Shown piece by piece: positions 7,515-13,904 of a stretch of DNA of 19,975 nucleotides. The stretch is from Anaerolineales bacterium UBA4823. GTDB lineage: Bacteria; Chloroflexota; Anaerolineae; Anaerolineales; UBA4823. Within the stretch, counting starts at the first letter, position 1. Each line of letters opens with the position of its first letter. A model generated the notes under the pieces. That model saw nothing but the letters and a program-made list of their open reading frames with translations, was not told the origin of the DNA and did not search any database. Position numbers and translations under genes: made by a program. The stretch covers positions 7,955 to 27,929 of the forward strand of contig DHFN01000196.1 in assembly GCA_002402275.1 (NCBI GenBank), written 5' to 3'.

Positions 7515-7744
7515 CACCTCGCTCCTTTAATCCCTTTTTTAATCAAACTGAAGAAATGACTATTTGAGAAGAAATTGTACACTAGAATTTCACGTTCTAA
7601 ACGTAACCTACAAGTTAATCTATTTCATCTTTTACCCCGGCTGGCGATACTTAAAGGTCAGCTTCAAATGTAACCTCCCCATCCATCTTAGGCATTTCTT
7701 ACCCTCGGAGCTCTGGTTTCAGCATAAATTCAATGATATTCCCA
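7515..7744. promoter_or_regulatory. Intergenic region upstream of the dehydrogenase / YitT pair
   Basis: 230 bp between two minus-strand genes. On the minus strand a -10 candidate TACAAT lies at + 7574-7579, about 60 nt before the ATG, and a perfect inverted repeat ACGTT-CTA-AACGT lies at 7592-7604 over the expected -35. No clear terminator follows the upstream SDR gene. The open frames here have no coding character. Confidence 0.35.
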
Positions 7745-8761
7745 CTAACGCTTTAAATAGCGCATTGAAATATTCGGAACCAAGTATTCATTAAAGGAAC
7801 GTTCCAAATCATAGTCTGGCTGCCAGCCCCAATCGCGGCGTGCGTCATTATCATTCATATCCTCTGGCCAACTATCCACAATTCCTTGCCTTTTTAAATC
7901 CGGCTTAAAAGTGATTTCTGCTTGAGGGAAAGCTTTTAATACCATCTCTCTAAATTCTGTTGCACTTAAACTGAACGAGGTGACATTATAAACTCGCCGG
8001 CTTAATTTTTCCGCTTTTGCGGAGGCTAAATCAATTAATGCTTTGACAGCATCCGGCATTACCATAAAGGGAATCCGAGTGTCTTCGCGTACAAAACAGG
8101 CATAAGGCTGCCCTTTGGCAGCAGCATGAAGCATTTCGGGTCCAAAATCGGATGTCCCCCCGCTTGGAACAGTGTAAGCGCTGATAAGCCCTGGAAAACG
8201 GACAGATCGAAAATCAAGCTTGACCGGTTGTTCGACTGCCAGCTGACGATAGTATTCACTATAATACATTCCAAGCAACTCGCAATAAAGCTTATTGCAG
8301 CCATACATTGTCCTGGGATAATTCCATTCCCATTCTCGAACCTTCTGAAACTGGGCTTTGGTTTCCAAATCTGGTAACCCATAGATAGCAACGGAACTTG
8401 GGAAAATAAATAAAACCGGTACACCCCGCCAATCTGATTGTTCACTAGCTACTTGCAATAATCCAAGCGTTCCTTCTACATTCACTCGATGGGCAGCTTC
8501 AGGTGTAAATTCAGCCCGTGTGGATAACAAAGCTGCCAGATGATAGATGGTCTCAATTTCATACTCACTTATCAAACGCTCCAATAATGCATGGTCACAG
8601 ATATCCCCCACAACTTGAATAACCTGTGACCCTAATTTCTCATCAACCGGTCGAATATCTAAAGCGAGTATATTTTCAACCTTCTGGGATAATAACTTCG
8701 CGATTAGTGCAGTACCGATCTCTCCGGCAGCCCCGGTTACAAGAATAACTTTCTTGCGCAT
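7745..8761 (-). CDS. SDR-family NAD-dependent epimerase/dehydrogenase, probably L-threonine 3-dehydrogenase type
   Basis: 338 residues from the ATG at 8761, chosen because AAAGGAG lies 6 nt upstream; an open extension to 8953 has no homology-like content. Extended SDR fold: G10-A-A-G13-E-I-G16 nucleotide motif, D35 ending strand 2 (NAD preference), S122/S123 and Y153-x3-K157 catalytic residues. Several segments match SDR-type threonine dehydrogenases more than sugar epimerases: FPSSVAIYG, RFPGLISAY with the following SGGTSDFGPEM, FMVMPDAVKALIDL, and DSWPEDMNDNDARRDWGW near the C-terminus. The proposed reaction is L-threonine + NAD to 2-amino-3-oxobutyrate, which a KBL ligase would cleave to glycine and acetyl-CoA; no kbl is in the window. 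A generic UDP-sugar epimerase is the alternative. It is divergent from purA. Confidence 0.82.
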   Translation of the reverse strand: MRKKVILVTGAAGEIGTALIAKLLSQKVENILALDIRPVDEKLGSQVIQVVGDICDHALLERLISEYEIETIYHLAALLSTRAEFTPEAAHRVNVEGTLGLLQVASEQSDWRGVPVLFIFPSSVAIYGLPDLETKAQFQKVREWEWNYPRTMYGCNKLYCELLGMYYSEYYRQLAVEQPVKLDFRSVRFPGLISAYTVPSGGTSDFGPEMLHAAAKGQPYACFVREDTRIPFMVMPDAVKALIDLASAKAEKLSRRVYNVTSFSLSATEFREMVLKAFPQAEITFKPDLKRQGIVDSWPEDMNDNDARRDWGWQPDYDLERSFNEYLVPNISMRYLKR

Positions 8762-8933
8762 GTTTTTCTCCTTTTCTGGGTAATCTCCCTGTAACTTCCT
8801 AAGAGAATGGTTATAATCATAATGATGATTTGATATTTTAATATTGTACAACATCAAAGTCATTTGGAGGTCTTCAGAGTTATTCATTTCGGCTTTCTCC
8901 AAAAACATTTGATTGTCCTTAGGAGGCTTTATA
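8762..8933. promoter_or_regulatory. Divergent control region between the SDR gene and purA
   Basis: 172 AT-rich bp. Rightward, CTGTAA (8789-8794), 17 bp, and a perfect TATAAT (8812-8817) form a purA promoter candidate with a leader of about 110 nt. Leftward, TTGATG-N16-TATCAA on the minus strand is a weak candidate for the SDR gene. I see no riboswitch-like fold in the purA leader. Confidence 0.4.
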
Positions 8934-10229
8934 ATGCCATTAGAAATTATCATAGGAACACAATGGGGAGACGAGGGTAAAGGGAGAGTAGTTGATCTCC
9001 TATCAAAACAAGCGGATTATGTTGCCCGCTTTAATGGTGGCGATAATGCTGGTCATACTGTAACTGTCGGGGAGAAACTTTTTAAATTACATTTAATCCC
9101 TTCAGGGATCATCCATACTCACACAACCGCTGTAATCGGTAATGGGGTTGTCATTAATCCACAGGTTCTCTTGAATGAAATGAAAATGCTCCAGGATAAT
9201 GGAATTGAGGTTAGTCCCCGCCGTCTATTGATTTCCCATGCTGCCCACATCATCACCCCAGGCCACCTGGCGTTAGATCGTGCCCAAGAGACGGCACTAG
9301 GGAATACTAAAATCGGGACAACCATGCGCGGGATTGGGCCAGCTTACACCGATAAAGTTAGCCGGAATGGAATTCGCATGGAACAAATGCTTGATCCCAC
9401 CAGTTTCAAAGATTCTCTAACCCGTCATTTAGAAGCAGTCAACCAAAAACTCGTTATACTTTATCACGCAGAACCAGTCGAGATTCCCCTTATTATTGAC
9501 GATTACCTTGATTATGCTCAAAAGTTATGTCCTTATATAAAAGATATCTCAGCTGTTCTTTATGAAGCATTGAGAAGCAGCAAAAATGTTTTAGCTGAGG
9601 GTGCTCAAGGTAGCTTACTTGACCTCGACCATGGCACCTACCCATTTGTAACGAGTTCTTCTCCAACTTCCGCGGGAGCATTTACTGGACTAGGCATAGG
9701 TGCCAGTAATCAAGCCCATGTGATTGGAGTGACCAAAGCGTTTCAAACCCGCGTGGGTAGTGGACCTTTTCCAACCGAATTATTCGATGAAACTGCCCAA
9801 AAATTGCGCGGAAGCGGTGCTAACCCCTGGGATGAGTATGGTACAACCACCGGGAGACCACGCCGAGTGGGTTGGTTGGACCTGGTTTTGCTCCGTTACG
9901 CGATCCGGATAAATGGCATTAATGAACTCACCATGACAAAACTAGACATATTAAGTGGTTTCGACCAAATCTACCTTTGCAATTCCTATCTCTCTTCAGG
10001 CAATATTTCCTCCGATTTACCATTAGGACCAGCCTATCTTGATCCTTATCAACCTGAATACGAAAGTATGGCTGGTTGGAAAGAAGAGATTCGGGGGATC
10101 AGGAATTGGAACGACTTACCTGACCACGCTCAGACTTATGTAAAAAAGGTCGCAGAATTGTGCCGGGTGCCAATCCACCTTGTCTCAGTTGGACCTGAGC
10201 GTGACGATATTATTGCAGTACCAGAATAA
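8934..10229 (+). CDS. purA: Adenylosuccinate synthetase
   Basis: 431 residues, the usual length. It joins IMP and aspartate with GTP hydrolysis to form adenylosuccinate, the first committed step to AMP. The ATG at 8934 is set by a perfect AGGAGG with a 7-nt spacer; an in-frame start 7 codons upstream lies before this site. Visible motifs: GTQWGDEGKG P-loop at residues 8-17, FNGGDNAGHT with the catalytic-site region, KIGTTMRGIGPAY, LAEGAQGSLLDLDHGTYPFV, TRVGSGPFPTEL and GTTTGRPRRVGW. With the left-hand deaminase and permeases, the window has both de novo and salvage purine genes, but these are far apart and not co-transcribed. A lipoprotein gene follows after about 50 bp without an obvious terminator. 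Confidence 0.98.
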   Translation: MPLEIIIGTQWGDEGKGRVVDLLSKQADYVARFNGGDNAGHTVTVGEKLFKLHLIPSGIIHTHTTAVIGNGVVINPQVLLNEMKMLQDNGIEVSPRRLLISHAAHIITPGHLALDRAQETALGNTKIGTTMRGIGPAYTDKVSRNGIRMEQMLDPTSFKDSLTRHLEAVNQKLVILYHAEPVEIPLIIDDYLDYAQKLCPYIKDISAVLYEALRSSKNVLAEGAQGSLLDLDHGTYPFVTSSSPTSAGAFTGLGIGASNQAHVIGVTKAFQTRVGSGPFPTELFDETAQKLRGSGANPWDEYGTTTGRPRRVGWLDLVLLRYAIRINGINELTMTKLDILSGFDQIYLCNSYLSSGNISSDLPLGPAYLDPYQPEYESMAGWKEEIRGIRNWNDLPDHAQTYVKKVAELCRVPIHLVSVGPERDDIIAVPE

Positions 10230-10282
10230 GAGAACAATCTATTTTCTTCACTCAGAACTCTGGGATATAGCAATTGGATTTT

Positions 10283-11089
10283 ATGTTTAAACCCAATATC
10301 AACGGTCAATTAATAAAAATACTCGCTTTATGGTTAGCTTGCTTTAGTTTCAGCCTGCTCATATTCGGCTGTACAACTCCCTCACCACCCCTTGAACCCG
10401 ATACGCCGATCCCACCTACCTCAACCATACCTCCCACCGTCACGATTGTCTGGTTTCCTCCTACTCCAACATCTACAACGCTGCCTACCCCCATCATTAC
10501 GCCCACACTGAACCTCAAGTCAAGAATTGGTGAATTATTATTTTTAGATAATTTTTCTAACAGCAGTTTCTGGAGTTTAGCCCAATCAAACACCAGCAGC
10601 GCTGCTCTTGGAAAAGGTGAAATAACTCTTGCTATCTCACAACCTAAAACCTATCTTTATACGTTACGGAATGGACCCGAATTAGATGATTTCTATTTAG
10701 AAATAAATGCCGAACCGAATCTTTGTCTTGCTGATGATGAATATGGGGTTTTATTCCGTTTCACCCCCAATCAAGAATTTTACCGATTAGCGCTTACTTG
10801 CGATGGTCAAATCCACTTAGACCGTTACATCCAAAACCGAGCAGCAATGATTTACCCTAAATCATATAGTGGAGCAGTACCCCCAGGTGCACCAAGCCGT
10901 TCCCAAATTGCTTTGTGGGTTTCTACCAATCAAATAATCGCGTTTATCAATCAACAATACCAGTTCACCATAACTGACACAGCTATACCTGGTGGTTCAA
11001 TCGGGCTGTTCGCACGCACTGGAAGCCACGACGCTATGACGGTAAATTTTTCGGATCTCAAGGTATTTGAGGTTATCACAGTCAAATGA
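10283..11089 (+). CDS. PT-rich lipoprotein with C-terminal LamG/DUF1080-like beta-sandwich
   Basis: 268 residues from the ATG at 10283; a TTG three codons upstream is less likely. Lys-containing N-terminus, hydrophobic stretch about residues 12-28 and a lipobox-like I-F-G-C30 predict lipidation at C30. Residues about 31-78 form a Pro/Thr-rich linker of the type common in Anaerolineae surface proteins. The remaining 190 residues look like a concanavalin-like sandwich (LFLDNFSN opening, EYGVLFRFTPNQEFYRLAL middle, PGGSIGLFARTGS, VNFSDLKVFEV closing), similar in layout to sugar-binding DUF1080/LamG domains. Two cysteines (in NLCL and LTCDG) could form a disulfide. Only a weak ribosome-binding sequence is visible. 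Function is unknown; carbohydrate or cell-wall binding is a reasonable guess. Confidence 0.75.
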   Translation: MFKPNINGQLIKILALWLACFSFSLLIFGCTTPSPPLEPDTPIPPTSTIPPTVTIVWFPPTPTSTTLPTPIITPTLNLKSRIGELLFLDNFSNSSFWSLAQSNTSSAALGKGEITLAISQPKTYLYTLRNGPELDDFYLEINAEPNLCLADDEYGVLFRFTPNQEFYRLALTCDGQIHLDRYIQNRAAMIYPKSYSGAVPPGAPSRSQIALWVSTNQIIAFINQQYQFTITDTAIPGGSIGLFARTGSHDAMTVNFSDLKVFEVITVK

Positions 11090-11110
11090 AATTATTTTCA
11101 TACCTTGTAT

Positions 11111-11116
11111 TATAAT
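11111..11116 (+). promoter_or_regulatory. -10 element for ssb
   Basis: A perfect TATAAT 58 nt before the ssb ATG; no good -35 is seen at 16-18 bp spacing. It lies just past the stop of the lipoprotein gene. Confidence 0.4.
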
Positions 11117-11174
11117 GAAATAAATCTTTTAAGATCTTACTGTAAATTATGTTCCATAACTAGAGGAGATTTTC

Positions 11175-11594
11175 ATGACGTACCATACTGTAATTTTAGC
11201 TGGAAATTTAGGTCGGGATCCTGAGATGCGTTATACCCCCAGTGGTCAACCCGTCACATCTTTTTCTGTGGCAGTCAATGATAACTATACTTCCAATGCT
11301 GGAGAAAAAATCCAAAGAACGATTTGGTTTCGCATTACAGCTTGGGGCAAACAAGCTGAAATCTGCAACAATTACTTAAAAAAAGGTCAGAAAGTTTTGG
11401 TTGAAGGGCGGTTGGTGGTGGATCCCAATAGTGGAGGACCTCGAGTTTGGCAAAGGCAGGATGGTTCCTCAGCAGCATCTTTCGAAGTAAGCGCCCAAAC
11501 GGTCCGTTTCCTTTCTTCTAAAGGCGAGGTTGAAGTTCCGGAAGGTTTTACTGAGAGCGAAGACACTAGTAATACCGATAATATTCCTTTTTAG
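11175..11594 (+). CDS. ssb: Single-stranded DNA-binding protein
   Basis: 139 residues. The OB fold covers residues 1-112: HTVILAGNLGRDPEMRYTPSG at the start, then WFRITAWGKQAEICNNYLKKGQKVLVEGRL, then the closing FEVSAQTVRFL strand. A short acidic tail ends in D-N-I-P-F, the conserved peptide by which SSB recruits replication and repair proteins. AGAGGAG lies 6 nt before the ATG. The tail is short (about 25 residues) compared with proteobacterial SSB, which is normal for many other phyla. Unlike the common rpsF-ssb-rpsR arrangement, no ribosomal protein genes flank it; a weak terminator-like hairpin follows. Confidence 0.97.
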   Translation: MTYHTVILAGNLGRDPEMRYTPSGQPVTSFSVAVNDNYTSNAGEKIQRTIWFRITAWGKQAEICNNYLKKGQKVLVEGRLVVDPNSGGPRVWQRQDGSSAASFEVSAQTVRFLSSKGEVEVPEGFTESEDTSNTDNIPF

Positions 11595-11613
11595 GTTCAA
11601 TCCCACATCTTAA

Positions 11614-11639
11614 TTTCGTGCTTAGGAGCGAAACTTTTT
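11614..11639 (+). terminator. Weak Rho-independent terminator candidate after ssb
   Basis: Imperfect hairpin: TTTC and GCT pair with AGC and GAAA across a 4-nt loop TAGG, with a 2-nt bulge in the left arm, followed by C and five T. The stem is short and AT-rich, so termination may be partial. Confidence 0.35.
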
Positions 11640-11709
11640 ATCATGCCTCAGTGGAAATTATCACCCGCCATGAAGCAACTTTTGGAGAGATCTGCATTCC
11701 TGGCGACTT

Positions 11710-12411
11710 ATGCCCTACCAACCATTTTCCTATCCTCCCAATCCGTATTCCCCGGAAAAAACCATGATGTATAACCTTGAATCCATTGTAGAAAGAATTC
11801 ATGAATCTTTTACATCGCGAACCTCAGCTCGCGAGGAAGCTCTCGCGCAAGCTCGTTCCCTCATTCGGCATTGTGCTAATGCCATTCGAGCAATTCATCG
11901 CGATGAGAGGGAATTAGCTCACAATGAACTTCAAACCGCCACTAGTTTAGCGAGTTCTCTCCAAAAAAATCAACAAACATTTCCAGATATTTATTTTGAA
12001 GGATACACTCAAGATGCCCTCAAGGAATTTGCTGAAGCCAGCATCGTCTATTCACTCACTGAAAACGGGACCTTACCCTTACCTGAAGAATTGGGAATCG
12101 AATATGCAGCTTACCTCAAGGGAATGGCGGAGGCGATTGGTGAATTACGACGACGTTGTTTAGATACGCTACGCGTTAATCATACCCAAGAAGCTGAACA
12201 AATGTTGGCTTATATGGATGATATCTTCGCGATTCTGATAACTATGGATTATCCCGATGCAATCACAGGTGGTTTACGGCGCCTAACCGATATAGCTCGG
12301 AGTATCATTGAACGTACTCGCGGAGACCTTACCCTTAGCCTTCGCCAAGAAAACCTTGAAAAGAGTCTTCATCATTTAGAACAACAATTAAGATCCCACC
12401 CGCCCCAATAA
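11710..12411 (+). CDS. Translin-family protein
   Basis: 233 residues, almost entirely alpha-helical, matching bacterial members of the translin/TRAX family. Recognisable features are LIRHCANAIRAIHRDE near residue 51, the family helix with K105-E106-F-A-E109-A (the equivalent of the QEYVEA segment in translin and TRAX), LPLPEELGIEYAAYLKGMAEAIGELRRR, and DYPDAITGGLRRLTDIARSIIERTRGDLT. Eukaryotic translin/TRAX octamers bind and cut RNA (C3PO); the bacterial proteins are largely uncharacterised. No good Shine-Dalgarno precedes the ATG at 11710. ATGs at 11764 and 11767 (residues 19 and 20) are equally possible, and the proline-rich first 18 residues look non-structured. It lies between ssb and nadK; no link with either is established. 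Confidence 0.85.
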   Translation: MPYQPFSYPPNPYSPEKTMMYNLESIVERIHESFTSRTSAREEALAQARSLIRHCANAIRAIHRDERELAHNELQTATSLASSLQKNQQTFPDIYFEGYTQDALKEFAEASIVYSLTENGTLPLPEELGIEYAAYLKGMAEAIGELRRRCLDTLRVNHTQEAEQMLAYMDDIFAILITMDYPDAITGGLRRLTDIARSIIERTRGDLTLSLRQENLEKSLHHLEQQLRSHPPQ

Positions 12412-12450
12412 AATAGGGTATTGAATCACTAAAACTATGCGGGAAAACCA

Positions 12451-12479
12451 TCTCTAGGTAAAGTTTCTCTAGTTATAAT
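12451..12479 (+). promoter_or_regulatory. nadK promoter region: -10 box with upstream direct repeats
   Basis: A perfect TATAAT (12474-12479) lies only 8 nt before the nadK ATG at 12488. There is no -35 match; instead TCTCTAG occurs twice (12451-12457 and 12466-12472), 15 bp apart start to start. Together with the lack of a Shine-Dalgarno this suggests a leaderless or near-leaderless transcript. Confidence 0.4.
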
Positions 12480-12487
12480 TATTGGTC

Positions 12488-13360
12488 ATGACAAATTACA
12501 CATCTCGTTTTAAGAAAATTGCCATTGCTCCCCATCCCAAACTCAGCGATGCAGGTCAAGAAGCCACTAAAATTGAGGATTATTTAAAACAACACGGACA
12601 GGATACCTGTTTGGCAGCCCTCTATGATGATCAATTAGCCCAAAGCATTAAAGAACGGGAGATTGATTTATTACTGGTCTTAGGAGGCGATGGAACCATG
12701 TTACGAGCTGGGCATATTTGCGGACCTTATGGAGTACCCATTCTAGGAATCAATCTTGGTCATTTTGGCTTCTTAATGGAAATCCGCCAAAACCAATGGC
12801 AAAATTATATCTCCGAATTATTGGACGGAAAATTTTGGCTAGAGAAACGCATGATGCTCACCGCGCGTATTTATCATCAGGATGAATTAAATGGCGAATA
12901 TCAAGTTCTAAATGAAGTTTTTGTTGGGCGGGCAGGGATTGTTCGCCCGGTCAGACTTGAAGCGTATGTGGATGGGCGTTTCTTAACCACCTATGTCGCC
13001 GATGGCTTAATTGCTGCCACTGCCACAGGCTCTACCGCATACGCATTAGCTGCGGGAGGTCCTATCCTGCCCCCTGAATTGCGTAATATCCTTTTATTAG
13101 CAGTTGCTCCGCATCTATCCATAGATCGTGGCATCGTGCTATCAGAAGGGTCTACAGTAAGCATCATTGTCCATACTGACCATCAAGCTCAAATCTGTGT
13201 GGATGGACAAACTCCAATCGCACTGGTGGAAAACGATCGAGTGGAGATCAGTGCCAGCGAACACAACGCTGAGTTTGTCCGTTTCCAAGACCCCGGATAT
13301 TTCTACCGCAACCTAACTCCCCACATGAATCAAAATCCATCCACAGGTAATTCAAGATGA
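12488..13360 (+). CDS. nadK: NAD kinase
   Basis: 290 residues from the ATG at 12488 (a TTG two codons earlier is less likely). It phosphorylates NAD to NADP using ATP or polyphosphate. G66-G-D-G-T70 is the catalytic GGDGT motif containing the active-site Asp68; LGINLGHFGFL follows, and T178-A-T-G-S-T183 with AYALAAGGPI is the glycine-rich NAD-binding segment. Length is normal (about 270-300). No Shine-Dalgarno is visible, and a TATAAT box sits close to the start. The stop overlaps the next start in an ATGA junction, and recN follows that gene, a nadK-recN neighbourhood also seen in other bacterial phyla. It is first in a run of four tightly spaced genes. Confidence 0.97.
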   Translation: MTNYTSRFKKIAIAPHPKLSDAGQEATKIEDYLKQHGQDTCLAALYDDQLAQSIKEREIDLLLVLGGDGTMLRAGHICGPYGVPILGINLGHFGFLMEIRQNQWQNYISELLDGKFWLEKRMMLTARIYHQDELNGEYQVLNEVFVGRAGIVRPVRLEAYVDGRFLTTYVADGLIAATATGSTAYALAAGGPILPPELRNILLLAVAPHLSIDRGIVLSEGSTVSIIVHTDHQAQICVDGQTPIALVENDRVEISASEHNAEFVRFQDPGYFYRNLTPHMNQNPSTGNSR

Positions 13361-13890
13361 CTGAAGATACCCCATCTCTCTATTGTGTTAATCACCCCAA
13401 TATAGAAACTCATTTACGTTGTAATAATTGCGGTAAACCTATTTGTCCAAAATGCGCTGTTGCAACCCCGACGGGTTATCGCTGCAAAGATTGTGTCCAG
13501 AATCAACAAAAACTATTTGAAACTGCTCAATGGTTTGACTATCTAACTTCCATTATAACTGCGGTCGTTCTATCATTTCTAGGTAGTTTGATCCTTCCCC
13601 GAATGGGATTTTTTGTACTGATTCTTGCTCCTATTGCAGGCACTATCATCGCTGAGATCTGCCGGATATTCATTCGTAAGCGTCGTTCCAAACGTCTCTA
13701 CCAAAGTATTACGATCGCGACTGCCTTGGGAAGTTTCCCCCCCATTTTAGCTAATTTGCTTGGCTTTACCCTTTCAATCGGTCAAGCAAATTTTAGCAGC
13801 CTTGTTTTTTTGATTGTTGAGGTAGCCTATACATTTTTGGTAACTTCGACAACTTATTATCGTTTGACAGGTTTAAATCTCAAATTGTAA
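13357..13890 (+). CDS. B-box-type zinc-finger membrane protein
   Basis: 177 residues. The N-terminus carries a cysteine/histidine-rich B-box-like finger: C10-x2-H13-P, C22-x2-C25, C30-x2-C33 and C43-x2-C46, with the GKPICPKCAVATPTGYRCKDC-type core cut by no insertions. From residue about 60 there are four hydrophobic helices separated by a basic loop (IRKRRSKR near 110), so the finger should be cytoplasmic by the positive-inside rule. Such proteins are frequent in Chloroflexota and are of unknown function; the finger probably mediates protein contacts. The ATG overlaps the nadK stop by 4 bp, giving coupled translation, and recN begins 14 bp after its stop. Confidence 0.85.
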   Translation: MTEDTPSLYCVNHPNIETHLRCNNCGKPICPKCAVATPTGYRCKDCVQNQQKLFETAQWFDYLTSIITAVVLSFLGSLILPRMGFFVLILAPIAGTIIAEICRIFIRKRRSKRLYQSITIATALGSFPPILANLLGFTLSIGQANFSSLVFLIVEVAYTFLVTSTTYYRLTGLNLKL

Positions 13891-13904
13891 ACTCCCGGTC
13901 TTCA

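Noticed and set aside
7564..7794. 76-codon plus-strand frame in the gap before the SDR gene.
   Set aside because: No ribosome site, unusual composition, and it runs antisense into the SDR C-terminus.
8818..8933. The roughly 110-nt purA leader as a purine riboswitch.
   Set aside because: I could not find the conserved junction or paired stems of a purine riboswitch; the leader is mostly AT-rich.
8762..8953. In-frame N-terminal extension of the SDR gene by 64 codons.
   Set aside because: It would run across the purA start region, lacks family similarity, and the Rossmann motif begins normally at the 8761 ATG with AAAGGAG upstream.
10240..10270. Short inverted repeat around CAGAACTCTG after purA as a terminator.
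   Set aside because: Four-bp arms, 2-nt loop and no T-run downstream.
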